Shown in pieces: positions 42,958-54,421 of a stretch of 64,000 bases of DNA. The stretch is from Bolinopsis microptera (Eukaryota > Ctenophora > Tentaculata > Lobata > Bolinopsidae), in the NCBI RefSeq assembly GCF_026151205.1, contig NC_087073.1, forward strand, positions 11,749,578 to 11,813,577, read 5' to 3'. Position 1 is the stretch's first letter, and every line of letters begins with the position of its first letter. Made by a program: the position numbers and the translations under genes. A model generated the notes under the pieces. The model did no database searches, was not told the origin of the DNA, and worked only from the letters and a program-made list of their open reading frames with translations.

Positions 42958-45900
42958 GTCGTTCACATATTACGTAATCAGCTGAGGGGGGGGGGGGGGG
43001 GGGTTCCGAATGATTACGCTAGTGTAATTTTGACACAATTTTTTTTATTGAAATCTTTCAAATCAGTCAATTACATACAAGTTTACACAATGAATTAGTT
43101 AAATATAATATTGTCCTCTAAGCATGGATTGTCAAAGTTGAAATTGTCTCGGACAAAATGTATGTAACCAAAGGACCTGAGGGTCACCAAAACACAGATA
43201 TTGAGTGCAAATGCAGCTCCTGCACAAGCATGGGCCCTTATAAAATTGTAATAAGTTACTTTAAACAAAATCACACACCCATTCAATCAATTCATAAAAT
43301 ATTGTGCTGTGAGATGAAATTGAGAAATATGTGAATGCAGACAGCAAGAATAGATAATCTTGAATAAACTATTTTACGGATTTGTTTCTATTGAATAGTC
43401 AAGTTCAGAGTCCGAATCCACCGGGATAATTTTCCCCCACATGTAAGTGGAAAGTTTACTTTTAAAATCAGTGATACTCTCTATCTCACGGATATCTAGA
43501 GGAATGTGATTCCACTTAGTGTGGGTCCTATAGAAGAAATTCTTGGCAAAAGCGTTGGAGCTTGCTCGAGGTGAGATAGAGCTTACAAAACATAGAGAGT
43601 CCATGTGACTATTTCTGAGCCTTGAGTGGCCTTGAAATGGTTGCAAATATGAGGGTAAAGTGACAGGTATATGTTGCTTCACAATTTTAAAGAAGAAGAT
43701 GAGATCCAAGAAGTCAAAGCGGTCTTCAATCGGCATAATCTTCAGCTGTCTGCATTTTTGAATGTATGTGGATGGTGGATAACTCATATACTCCTCGTGA
43801 AGAATCCACTTAATAGCACGCTTTTGGAGGCCCTCCAGCTTGCTTGTCTGGGATTTTGTGACTGGTCTCCATATAACCGAGCAATGCTCAAATAGGCTCC
43901 TCACTAAAGTGAGATACAGTACTCTACGACGATTTACGTCTTGGACAAAATAACAATTTCTTCTCGCCATGCCTAATTTTTGGTTTGCCTTAGAAAGGAC
44001 TTTGGAGCACTGATCTTTCCAATCGAGATTTGATGTCACAATTACACCCAGATCCTTTTCATGATCAACATAGTCAAGTGTGATTCTTCCCATGGAGTAT
44101 ACAAAGTTAAAGAGTGGTAGGACACTAAGGAGGGAAACTGTTTCGGATATCCTTCCTGCGACGGTGAGGACCTTACATTTGTCGGGATGAAATCTCATTT
44201 TATTAGAAAGTGACCAGTCATGGAGATAATCAATGTCCTTCTGCAGTCGCAGGATATCAGACTCCGAAACAATCTTACGCCAAATTTTAGTATCATCGGC
44301 ATACAGTGACAGTTGTGTGCCTGGTGAAATCCCCACTGATATATCATCAATGAACATAATGAACAGCAATGGTCCCAAAATTGACCCTTGAGGTACACCA
44401 GACTGGGCGTTTCTCATAGAAGAAAACTTGCCACTTATCAAGACCTGTTGTTGCCTGTCTCTTAGATAATCAGTGATGAATTTCAGTAGCCTCCCATCAA
44501 TACCAAATTTGCTCTTTAGCTTAAATAATATAAGATCATGGTTAACCGAGTCAAATGCTTTGGCAAAATCAAAGTAGACTACATCTGTTCTCATATTTTC
44601 ATTCAGTGAGAGCGCTAGGCTGTCGCACAGTCCTACAAGATTAGTTGCACAAGATCTCTCAGCTCGGAAACCATGCTGTTTGTCATTGATCATGCCATTA
44701 GTAAGTGCCAATAACTCATCTCTTATTATGCGTTCAAGAACTTTTGTGATTAAGCATGTAAGAGAAATTGGCCTATAATTTGAAACCTCATGTTTATCCC
44801 CTTTCTTGAATATTGGTACAATGTGCCCCAGTTTCCACTCCCTTGGTAGTGTCCCAATGTTGTAGCATGAATGAAAAAGTATTGATATAGGGTATGCGAG
44901 CCCAACCGCACAGTTTTTCAAAAGTTTCCCATGGATACCATCAGGTCCATAAGCTTTATTAGCATTAATATTGGAAAGGATTTTGCGAACCCTTCTGTGG
45001 TCAAATTCAATATCAAAGCGCCAATCATTAGAGTAATCTATATCTATGTCATAAGTTGATGCCTCAGAGAACTGCTCGAAGAAAAAGTCATTAAATAGGT
45101 TGGCCTGGTCTTCAGGGCAGTTGCGGACAGTGCCTTTGTGGCTTACAAACTCAGGGATCCGCTGACTAGCTGTCTTCGATTTGACATAGGACCAAAATTT
45201 TTTTGTTATTAAAGAGTTAAAGCACTATCATCAGATTCATTTAATGTTTCCCTCATTTTTTGAGCAACCACATTTTTGAAATTTTTCCTAGCAAGGGAGA
45301 ATGCAATTTCAGCTCTATCACTTTTATGCCTTTCTTTATGTAATCTCACTTTCTTACGCCATGCATCATAACACTCCGAGTCAAACCATGGATCTTGGCC
45401 ATCAGTCTTGACAGAGCATTTTTTAACAAATTTATCTGTGACATTAAAAAGTTTGTCCTTAAATTTTTTCCATCCAATTTCAGGTTCTGTGCCATTGAGC
45501 AATGCATCCCAATTCGTGTGTCGGAGTTCATGGTTTAGCCTCTCCCAGTTCACAGTCTTAAAGTTATAGCACATACGCCTGACTGGCTTCTTCCTACCAA
45601 CTTTAACGTTGATCTTAAAATTGATGGGGAAGTGGTCAGACTTGCAAGCACTATCTCTCTCACCTACCATTAGGTCATTAATATTTGACACAGAGTTTGT
45701 GAGCAATAGGTCAAGTGTTTTGCCTTTGCAGTGGGTAGGTGTTAACACACATTGTTGAAGGCCTAGATCAACAAAAGATTCAACAAAAGATTGCTCAATA
45801 GGACAGGAGCTGGCCAGGGTAGACCAGGAAACTCCGGTCAGGTTAAAATCTCCTAGTATGAAGACTTTACTCAGTCCTCTTCTTCTGAGAAGAGTTTTCA

Positions 45901-45989
45901 AAGACTCAACAATTTTTTCATGAATAGCTGGGGGGGGGGGGGGTTACAAATGTTCCAAAAAATGATTTCGTAATATGTGAACGACCCCT
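42957..45989. mobile_element. Short TIR element carrying a LINE insertion
   Basis: The left end GGGTCGTTCACATATTACG (42957) and right end CGTAATATGTGAACGACCCC (about 45971-45990) are inverted repeats. Remove the LINE at 43004-45925 and one copy of its target, and a host of roughly 90 bp with a G-run core remains. Related ends occur near 47370 and 47855. Confidence 0.7.
43004..45925 (-). mobile_element. 5'-truncated, nearly intact LINE ORF2 (CR1/Jockey-like)
   Basis: The minus strand encodes the later half of the endonuclease (45901-45209: FILGDFNLTGVSWS, KTLDLLLTNS, KSDHFPINF), then RT (about 45190-43374). Only one frameshift, near 45195-45215, separates them. RT motifs are complete: YGPDGIHGKLLK, VSNYRPISLTCL, QHGFRAERSC, YFDFAKAFDSVNHD, SGVPQGSILGPLLF and LYADDTK, followed by a thumb and C-terminal domain ending at 43374. 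About 370 nt of 3' UTR follow. AGCTG(A)-plus-G-run at 42980-43003 and AGCTG-plus-G-run at 45926-45944 look like the target duplication. It is the youngest-looking LINE in the window. Confidence 0.93.
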
Positions 45990-46594
45990 ATCTGGTAAAT
46001 TGGGCTATGAAGGCCCTAAAGGTTTTTTAATGTGTGCAAATTGTGCAGAATGGCCATGTTTATATACAACTTATGAAGCAACAATCAACATGTACCCTAA
46101 ATTACTTATTTTTCGAGTTATTCGGGGAAAAACATTGTATTATGTCCATTTTCTACCTGTAAAATACAGTCTCACGAGCTCCTCTGCGCGCGCAAGGGAC
46201 TTCGTGACGTCATCGCCAAAATAATACAAACGCTATTTACACGCGTTAGAGAGCAGTTAGAAATTTAGGAATTTCGACTCGTTGCTCAGTTTGCTATTTG
46301 TCACAATCTGTCAAAATATGAGGAGAACTTTTTTAGAGTTAACTGGTCCTTTAACGACTTGTGCTGTGTTATAAATGTGTTTAGTTGATTCCGGCTAAAA
46401 TTGTGGCAGATTAGTAAACCATGTGCTAAAATGACATTTTAGTAAAATGTGTACCGGATAGCGCTCAAACGGGGTTCAAAACGATGACACTATACTACTG
46501 GTATTCCAGTTATGATGGACATGGCAGTTCGAGAGTATAAATTCTCCTGTAAGGCTACAAAACATCTAAAAGAAGCCATTCTCAAGCAGGTAGA

Positions 46595-47065
46595 CAACTA
46601 CACATGACAGAGGATTGGAAACACAGCAAAGGAGTGAAAACCGAAATAACGACCGAACGGAATCTCTTCTATCTACAAAAACAAGCAGAAATAGACGCAA
46701 TAGCACTCAGATATAACCTAAACTTAAAGTTAAAGGATAGCCCTAAGAGTAAGACATGTACGTGTGGCCAGAAATACTCGGCAAACCATGCGCTCATCAG
46801 AAAATGAGGAGAAAAGGTGTTACAATGCAAGGGTTCTGGAAGTAGAGAAAGGAAGCTTCACCCCGTTAGTTTTATCAACATCTGGTGGAATGGGTGGTGA
46901 AGCTGAAAGACTAGTAAAGAAGCTTGCTAGCAAGATGGAATACCACACAGGGCAACCGCAAAGGTATTAAGATGCTGTTGGATACATAAGGAAGCGCCTT
47001 CGTTTCGAAATCCTAAGAACAACAGTGATTTCTCTACGGGGGGACAGAGGTGCAGCAATAAGAAC
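46595..47065 (+). mobile_element. LINE C-terminal remnant (GGMG..E type)
   Basis: Forward frames read CTCGQKYSANHAL, then VLEVEKGSFTPLVLSTSGGM, EAERLVKKLASKM and a YIRKRLRFEILR.TVIS.RG tail, with a frameshift near 46790. I recall this block after the RT in LINE-like ORFs of marine invertebrates. It is decayed. Confidence 0.65.
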
Positions 47066-47102
47066 TTTGTTGATATAAATAGTTTAGATTTGAATTTGGA
47101 GC

Positions 47103-47868
47103 CACAAGGCTCCAAATTTCGGTCGTTGATTACGTAATCAAAATTTTCTTTTTTACCCTCTAGAACAATAACAATTTGACAATATTTTAATTCAAATTAC
47201 ACTCAATTTCACTCTGATAGTGATCAAATTTAGAAATTGATCGAACATCCGGCTATAATACTAATAGTAAGTAGTTTAGAAGGTGCTTGGCCGGATATCA
47301 TAACAATGATTTCGGCTCATCATGATAGCATGATCAGGGTAGCATGAAAGTTGAAACGTAGATAAAAGTGTTTTCTGTGAACGACCCCATATAACTGGCG
47401 TCGCGCACGCAAAATAGACTCCTTCACAATCACATATTACCAATTACGCAATCAATATTTTAGCAATTTTACCCCCCTTTCCCCCCTTCGTAATCAAGAC
47501 CCGACCCCCTCCCTCCTGACAGCAATATTACGTAATCATGGCCAGACCCCCCCTCCCCTTGACCTTTTTCCCTAGAAAACACTTTCATCTACGTTTCATT
47601 GTTCATGCTACCCTGATCATGCTATCATGATATTGATGAGCCGAAATCATTTGTCATTGTTATGATATCTGGCCGAGTACCTTCTATACTAAACTACTTA
47701 CTATTACATATTTAATAGCCGGATATTCGATCAATTTCTAAACTGTATCACTATAAGAGTGAAATCGAGTGGAATTTGAATAAAAATATTGTCAAATTGT
47801 AATTATTCTAGAGGGTAAAACCCCCTCCTCCTCAGCCGAATACGTTATATATGTGAACGACCCCTAAT
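47103..47868. mobile_element. Fold-back element with ~260-bp arms
   Basis: The left arm (about 47115-47375: TTTTACCCTCTAGAA, ATTGATCGAACATCCGGCTA, GGCTCATCATGATAGCATGA, AACGTAGATAAAAGTG) returns in reverse at about 47565-47820. Outer flanks carry TCGTT...TACGTAAT and TATGTGAACGACCCC, the ends of the 42957 family. The centre (47376-47560) has TACGTAAT and C-run strings. Confidence 0.85.
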
Positions 47869-48057
47869 TTAAGGCTGCGAAGATAACATTTCAACTCTGA
47901 ACGATCCTTATAAATATAATATAACTATATCCTACCAATAAGATGTGAACAAGAAAAATGCAAATTTTAAGCGTAATGAATTTTATACAAAAAACCAATG
48001 CTCATTAATTTACACAAATAGAGGTGATATGGATAAATATAAAAGTAGTCTTTCAGA

Positions 48058-48461
48058 TCACTTAGCAGCAACAGCCTGCTGCATAGCCTGTACTTTCTGC
48101 TGGTATTGCTGCTGCATCTTCATCAGTGCTTCTCTAGAGTTGCTCTGTTTCTCTTCAGAAGCTGAGATATTCTTATCGCATCTCTCCAACTCTCCCTTGA
48201 TAAAGGTTATCCTCTTTTTACAGTGCTGATAGCCTCTGTTACTTCCTGTTTCACTAACACTGGTCCCACGAGTTTGAAAACCTCTGCGCTAGATTTGAGT
48301 CTGTTGAACTCACTGAGAACCAGTTCGTTCTCGTTCAACTGTGCGTCGAATTGTTGACGTGTTGAGACACATTTTTGGAATTCTTTGGTGAGGACCTGGA
48401 GTTTCTCTCGTTCGCTCTGGAGCTTCTTGACGAACTCTTGCTGTTCTTTTACTTGAGCCAT
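48058..48461 (-). CDS. PFDN6: Prefoldin subunit 6, with one apparent frameshift
   Basis: Single exon. Residues 1-81 read from 48461 and match prefoldin 6: N-terminal helix, then RQQFDAQLNENELV and VFKLVGPVLVKQEV, the family's most conserved stretch. The frame then hits TAA at 48207, but shifting by one base in the five-A run (48215-48219 on the plus strand) continues at once into KRITFIKGELERCDKNI and a C-terminal helix ending at TGA 48058. The sum is 134 residues, against about 129 in human. Prefoldin is the hexameric chaperone that hands actin and tubulin to CCT. A lone indel in a homopolymer with everything else conserved suggests a sequence error or very recent lesion. An acceptor-like CATTCAG lies 8 nt before the ATG. 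Confidence 0.9.
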
Positions 48462-48924
48462 ATCACCTCCTGAATGGATATTTGGTTAAAATTGAATATG
48501 AAATGAATTAATTCGAAATATTATTTATTTCTTCAAGGATGAAATAGAAGCAAATCTAAGCAATAAATTTTAGCATCTGTCAATGACCCTGGAAGTATCG
48601 ATCATTATTATCATCCGTAAAGAAAACGTGAATATAATAAAAATAGAAATTAAAAACTTTAGATAAACAACAATGAATGCATTTCAATGACTATAATTTA
48701 ACAAGACCTCATCAACTTTTAAATACAAAGGCTCTGACAATGATTACGGACTGTCTTATCATTCTATCACATAATCTGTTGCTATCGGTTTCAGGGTCGA
48801 AGTATTTCAGGGTCACGACTCTCAACAAATGAAATGGCAACAACGATCAAAAACCCTTATATTCTCTAATTTCAATTTCTGCTACAACGCAGTCAGTCTT
48901 TAAATCAAAGCAGTTAGATTCCTG

Positions 48925-50531
48925 CTACAACTTCCTAATGACAGGAGTAGCGAAAGGTTTGAGATCTTCAGGAATGTCTCCTAATTCCTCCACATCATGC
49001 CACGTGTACAACTTCTCTGGTTTGATTGGTCTGAACTCTCCCAGTAGCGGGAAATCAAACCCGTCACCAAACACGCATAGCTCCACAAACTCCTCCTGTA
49101 ATAATGATATCTGATAACAATTAACAGGTAACTCGGAGATCAGTTAAACAGAACGGCAATTTAAAAAACAAGTACAATTCAAATGACGAGATGAAGTATT
49201 TGTGAGGGAATATTCAAGTTATAAACGATTTCTACGCCTATTTATGAAGCAGGAAAGATAAAGTGATACATGACAACTGACAAGCAAGTGCAACTTGTGT
49301 ACTGTGTACATAATATATTATGTACTGTGTACACTGTGAAGTATGCGTACGTTAGTATAAGAGTTGAGCAGGTCAATGGTTTCCAGTAACCACTCTGTTA
49401 CTTCCAGTATTTGTTGCATTGTACACTCCCCTCCATCTCTAGTACTGTATACTATCCTTGCTACGGCTCCTGCTAACTCCTGAGTTATGTGCGGTGATCA
49501 GTTGGCTAGTCTGGCATTAAAAAATAGAGTTTTTATCATTGTTAATAATAGTTACCAATAGCTCTGAATTGACTCTTGAAAGTTGGGAAAATAGTTGACA
49601 ACATGTAAGTTTTAAGTGTAAATATAATCTCCAACCTTGCCACTAAGAGATGTGAGCCCCTCGTCCAACCTAACATACATTGTCTGCTGAACATCAAGTG
49701 TTTTATTTAGAGCTCGTCTTCTTGTCTTTAGGTCTACTTTGTTTGAGCGCTGTCTTATTTTCAGATCTTCAAAGAATTTGGTTACCAGAACTTTCTTTCT
49801 TAAATGTCTTACCTGAAGATAACAAACAAATAATGATACAAGAAAAGTGAGGCGACACTAATAGAGTGAAAGATTTTTGAAAAGAAGTTGTCACAATAAG
49901 ATGTGATTCCTTATGCAGATTTTAAGCCAATCCAAGATCAAGCCTTCCAACATACCAGTCAATTTCAAGCACGAATTCGGGTAAAAGGTGTGTGTACTAA
50001 ATGTTGAGTGGAAGTCTTAATATTGATGGGCTACAACGTTGCTCAGGATGTCCTAAATAAAGTTGGGAGATCTACAGAACCTACCTCATCAGTAGGTAAT
50101 TGTTGAAGTCTGAGTAATATGGGATATAAGTGAAGAGTAGCTAAAATAACATAGGATCCGAACGTATCGTCCATATGTAGCGACCTGACATAGTCAGTTC
50201 GTAACATTGAGTTAACAATAGAGTTCAGTAGCGACTCCCCCATAGTATTCCGAGCCATCTGTTGTCGCAGCATCAACCTGTCCTCTATCTCTGAGGGTAA
50301 CTTGTTGTTCTTTGCCATGTAAATCTGCAGGAAAAACGAGGTCGAGCAACTGGTTTTAAGAGTTGGCTGCTTGGAATGAAATGAAAAGTATTGCACCGAG
50401 GAAAAGAAGTTAACCGCGTTTAAATAAGGGTGGTCCTAAGTTTAGTGAACCGTATTTTAAAGTTTAAAACTAACTGCTGGTAAGAGAGAGTTGCTGAATT
50501 TCTCTTTGATAGTTGGACGAAGTAGAGACAT
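48925..50531 (-). CDS. Unrecognised 257-residue protein, 5 exons
   Basis: Exons are 50531-50475, 50324-50085, 49812-49636, 49479-49351 and 49095-48925. All are phase 0 with GT/AG borders, giving 257 residues from MSLLRPTIKEKF to a TAG. The protein is mostly helical and soluble: no signal peptide, no membrane segment, and a basic stretch KTRRRALNK near residue 125. The last exon is less helical, with FGDGFDFPLLGEFRP and a KLYTWHDVEELGDIPEDL tail that looks conserved. I do not recognise the family. The stop is 464 bp before the prefoldin start on the same strand. The ATG choice is fair: an alternative ATG lies 18 nt upstream in another frame. The first donor (GCA|GTTAGT) and the third acceptor rest on phase. 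Confidence 0.72.
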
Positions 50532-51366
50532 CTTTCTGTTGCTATGGTTACCATATTCGTTTCCATGACGACTGAATATACTGGAACATCGCCGGAGATT
50601 CCGCAAACAATACATGCTTTAGCTGGGACAATAATGTTAGAAATTATAAGGCAGAAAATATATTGTAAAATTCTTGATTATTTGCATTTCTACTCAAGCT
50701 GAATTCTGGTTCATTATGTCGCACTTTCATTGCATAAGATGATAGAAAGATCTATTTTTATTTCAAATTTATCTGAGAACCTTGTGCCAAAGCATTGACA
50801 AACAATCAAAATAGAGGGTAAATTATAATGAAATGAAAATCTTTAAATTAAATGATTTCAGATCGTTCCAACTATCCCTTATAAAATTGATTAAAACTGA
50901 TCTAATTTTGTCGTAAAAAGACTGAAAATCATGTTTGTGTGAGCTCCAATAAGTTAATACCTTAGTGCACTAATTGCACAATAAAAACCAAGAGAGACGA
51001 TAGTCGACTTGGCCGAAAACGCCAAAAATCAAGCCTAATCATATAATAATAAGCTCCTGGCAAATGGCAGTCAAAGCTAAAATTGCTGTTACAATAATAA
51101 AAACAACTGAGTGTCTTTTGATGTTCTAAAAGATATTAAAAATATGGTTTTCACACGGTAATGTCCACACGTCAGTAGTTGGAATCAGCTCCGTCCCAGG
51201 CACTTTTCTCGGCAGTTAGGCTGAACAAGCCGCGATGGAATTCTGCCAAAGAAAGAGAGAATCATAACAAACTAATGGCCTATTATTATCCAGTTGTCAC
51301 CTTCCATTAGGTAAATTTCTCACAGAAGATCCACAGCCGCTAAGTCAGGGCTGTGAGAGAGTTTTG
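50532..51366. other. Spacer downstream of SMG7 with one exon-like stretch
   Basis: At 51242-51172 (minus), CTTTCTTTGGCAG precedes an open 23-codon stretch, FHRGLFSLTAEKSAWDGADS-NY then stop. It looks like a terminal exon, but I could not find a donor in SMG7 of matching phase and good quality. The remainder is AT-rich. Confidence 0.4.
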
Positions 51367-53658
51367 TTACTTCTTGCCGTTGAGGAGCTGCTGCAGACTG
51401 GTGATCTCGTGCTCCTCTTGTTCCCCGGTCAGAGACCAGATGTCTTGCAGTTCTCTTCTAGACGGATCAGAAGTAATGGGGGCCCATGGAGTGGTTCCCA
51501 GGGAGAAGGGAGAGGAAACACTGGAGGAGACGAACGCGTTGGCGAAGTCATCCTCTTTAGAGAGCTGCTTGGACATTCCATTCTGTAGAGACATGGGGAC
51601 ATGGTTAGTGTTGTTCATCATACTCAGGACACTGTTGATAGGGAACTGGGAGTTGTTGTTGGGAGGGAACTGCATGTTGTTGTTGACAGGGAACTGGGTG
51701 TTAGTAGCCCCGTTGTTGGGGCGCTGCATGAAGGGGCCTGTGAACATGGGACTAGGACGGTACATGCTCCTCTGGTCTACTTGAGGCTGCACGTGGGCAG
51801 ATTGGGGTGGAATGTGGGGCATCAGAGGGGGTCCGTTAGCACGCAGACTCTGGAGCTTATCCTCAATGCTGACTTGTTGCAGGAACTTGCTGTTGACGTT
51901 ATTGTTAGGCATGAACTTGTTGGAGTGGATGAAGGACTGGACACCCTGAACTTGACCATGAGGAGGAGGGGGAGGCATGAAGTTCTGGGGACTGAAATCT
52001 CTCTGCTCCGTCTTCCTGGTGTCATGTACTCCTGGGAGACTCATACCCATATCATGGTACATAACAGAGGGGTACTGAGCCTGGAGGAAGGAGGGTCGTT
52101 GAGGTTCAGGTGGTGGCATGAAGGGTGGGTCAGGGTTAACGGGGAAGGGAGCTCGGTGTTGCTCAGGAGCGTTCATCGGGTATGGTAGTGGAGCACTGGG
52201 CATCATCGGATATGGCACAAACATAGGAGATATAGGGACTGAGTTGTACTGGGTGTTGTTAACTTTCTCTTCTCCGAAACTAAGGGTCTTGTGGTTCAGG
52301 ATAGCCTCCTGCTCAAACGCTGTCATCTTGTTGATGGAAGCCCAGTGGAGTAGATTCCTCAACCTCATCACTCTGATAACATCTAGATTTACTCCTTTAT
52401 CACAAGCTCCCAGAACTTTCAGAACATCTTGCAGTGGCTCAAAGGCTCTCAATTCCTCTTCTTCCAGAGTAGCCTTAGCTACATTCTTATCATCAGGGAG
52501 ATCAGCTTGTTTCTTGACAAATGAGTTGAGATCAGCCCACAGACTAGCTGGAACCAAATCATCTTTCTCTCGAGTATAATTATTCTGGAACCAGTGAGCC
52601 AGGATCACCAGAGTGGGTAGGATCTCTCTGGTAGAGTCCAACCTACCACTTTCCTCCGCTTCAGAGGCCAACACAGACATGAACTCTACAATCAGACCAT
52701 AGACTGGTGTCTGGTACTCTTCTCCTTTTGAGAGACTCTGCTTATGGAGGTAGATCAGAATAGCACTCAGTTTCACAAACAAGTCCCCAAACGGACGGTT
52801 TGCTAGCTTCATCCTACTTTTAGCTTCCTCTAGAAAGTCCCGGCACAGTTCATTCAGTGTCATAGGTTCTCTTTCATAGAGCACTCTGAAGACCAGGAAG
52901 TTGAAATTAGCATACAACTTGTCAGAGGTTTTAACATCAGAAACACACTTCAGCAGCCAGTTGTCAAGGTTAGCTTGTCCGGCTGGGAAAGGGAAACTAG
53001 CAGCAATACTCCTAACATGAAGGTAGAGAGTCTCGATATCATCTTTGTTATGGGTAGCACTGAGGCAGGCCAACTGGTTGTACGGCTGACCGTTCAGAGG
53101 TTTCACTTGTAGAGCCTGGTGGTAGAACGCTTTAGCTCCGTTAGAGTCGTTGTTGTATCTTGCAATATCACCCAACTTCACAAGACAGAAGTGGCAGATG
53201 TACTTGAAGTGCTCCTCAACCATGCGGTGATCAACCTTCTCCTGGATCACACCCAGATAGCGAGCAGAGGGCATGGCTTTTATCTTCTTTCTATAGGTTT
53301 CACATAGCTCCTGCAGCAACTGGGAGAAGAAGCCAGTAGAAGCGTGCAGGAATATCTTGTGGAGTCCAGCAATGCTCTTGTACTGTGTCATGTGCTGGTG
53401 CATCTTGGATATGAAGTTGTAACACGTGTATCTCCACAAGTCCATCTCGATCCCGTTCTTGATGCTCATCTCCAGGTTGGTCAGCAGTAGAGCCCGGTAC
53501 TTGTCCTGAAGTTCCTGTCTCACTTCCCATTTTGTACTGCCAATGTTAACGTCAGCTATTGACTGGATAACACAGCTCTTCTTGAGGAGCTCAGTCTCCG
53601 CAAACAGACTTTCAAAGTCCTGGGGAGGATTCGCTGGGCACAGGTCTGCATCGCCCAT
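51367..53658 (-). CDS. SMG7: SMG7 nonsense-mediated decay factor
   Basis: A single 2.3-kb exon encodes 763 residues. The N-terminal half is the EST1/SMG 14-3-3-like TPR fold: LQDKYRALLLTNLE, a LLQELC helix near residue 116, LVKLGDIARYNN near 165, and NGQPYNQLACLS near 195. An alpha-helical EST1-type domain follows to about residue 440. The C-terminal 300 residues are Pro/Asn/Met-rich and disordered, ending in WSLTGEQEEHEI and SLQQLLNGKK. No PIN domain is present, which favours SMG7 over SMG5 or SMG6. The role in the family is binding phosphorylated UPF1 and recruiting decapping and deadenylation enzymes. Human SMG7 is longer, about 1,100 residues. An in-frame stop lies upstream, and CTATTACTAG ends 4 nt before the ATG, so a 5' UTR intron or trans-splice acceptor is possible. 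Confidence 0.92.
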   Translation of the reverse strand: MGDADLCPANPPQDFESLFAETELLKKSCVIQSIADVNIGSTKWEVRQELQDKYRALLLTNLEMSIKNGIEMDLWRYTCYNFISKMHQHMTQYKSIAGLHKIFLHASTGFFSQLLQELCETYRKKIKAMPSARYLGVIQEKVDHRMVEEHFKYICHFCLVKLGDIARYNNDSNGAKAFYHQALQVKPLNGQPYNQLACLSATHNKDDIETLYLHVRSIAASFPFPAGQANLDNWLLKCVSDVKTSDKLYANFNFLVFRVLYEREPMTLNELCRDFLEEAKSRMKLANRPFGDLFVKLSAILIYLHKQSLSKGEEYQTPVYGLIVEFMSVLASEAEESGRLDSTREILPTLVILAHWFQNNYTREKDDLVPASLWADLNSFVKKQADLPDDKNVAKATLEEEELRAFEPLQDVLKVLGACDKGVNLDVIRVMRLRNLLHWASINKMTAFEQEAILNHKTLSFGEEKVNNTQYNSVPISPMFVPYPMMPSAPLPYPMNAPEQHRAPFPVNPDPPFMPPPEPQRPSFLQAQYPSVMYHDMGMSLPGVHDTRKTEQRDFSPQNFMPPPPPHGQVQGVQSFIHSNKFMPNNNVNSKFLQQVSIEDKLQSLRANGPPLMPHIPPQSAHVQPQVDQRSMYRPSPMFTGPFMQRPNNGATNTQFPVNNNMQFPPNNNSQFPINSVLSMMNNTNHVPMSLQNGMSKQLSKEDDFANAFVSSSVSSPFSLGTTPWAPITSDPSRRELQDIWSLTGEQEEHEITSLQQLLNGKK

Positions 53659-53665
53659 CAACCTA

Positions 53666-53786
53666 GTAATAGTAGCAGGGTTAGATATAGTGACGTATTT
53701 AGTAATAGTAATAGACTAGTAATATTAGCAGATATAGTGACGTATTTACCTAGTAATATTAGCAGATATAGTGACGTATTTGCTGT
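53666..53786. repeat. Short tandem repeat just upstream of SMG7
   Basis: About three copies of AGTAATATTAGCAGATATAG-TGACGTATTT, units of about 39-48 bp. It covers the likely 5' UTR or promoter-proximal region of SMG7. The rest of the spacer to 54421 is AT-rich with no gene seen. Confidence 0.85.
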
Positions 53787-54421
53787 TCATCGTATAAGGA
53801 ATTCACAAATAATTCAATACAAAAATTAAATCACGAGCATTTTTGAGGTATTGTAATGTAGGCAAGTGATGGACAAGGAGTAGAAGATGGATAAATTTCT
53901 AATAACAATTTAACATAACAACAAATCTGAATAAATTACATAAACTCGTTAAACAATGTTAGGCACCATTCCATTATGACTAAAGACGAGTTACGAGTCA
54001 CGGCAAATAGATTACTAAAACTATCAAACAACAGTCACATACTCAGTACTCCAGGATTCAATTTGTTAAATAGGTCGACTCTGGGTTTATGGCACTATCC
54101 AAGAAGCTCGACCAGTGGAAATAAACGCGAATATCTCGGAGTCGAATATGGTTAGGGTTTGGTAGGGTTATGGTTAGGTTATGGTTCACGCGGAATTCTG
54201 CTGATTGGGCTGCTTGGATACTGCCGGTTTATGAGGGTACAAGGGTCATCGCTCGGCTAATATTAACGTAATGTACGTTAACACATATCAATTAATAAAA
54301 TCTACAAAACTAAACAAGATAACAGCTCGGATGCAGGTCACGACGAAACAAATCATTAACATCAGTATAAATTAAACCTAAATTATAGTAAAAACAAACA
54401 AATATTTATAAAAATATACCT

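Noticed and set aside
51601-52188. 195-codon plus-strand frame opposite SMG7
   Set aside because: A shadow of the Pro/Asn-rich SMG7 C-terminus; no domain and no independent evidence.
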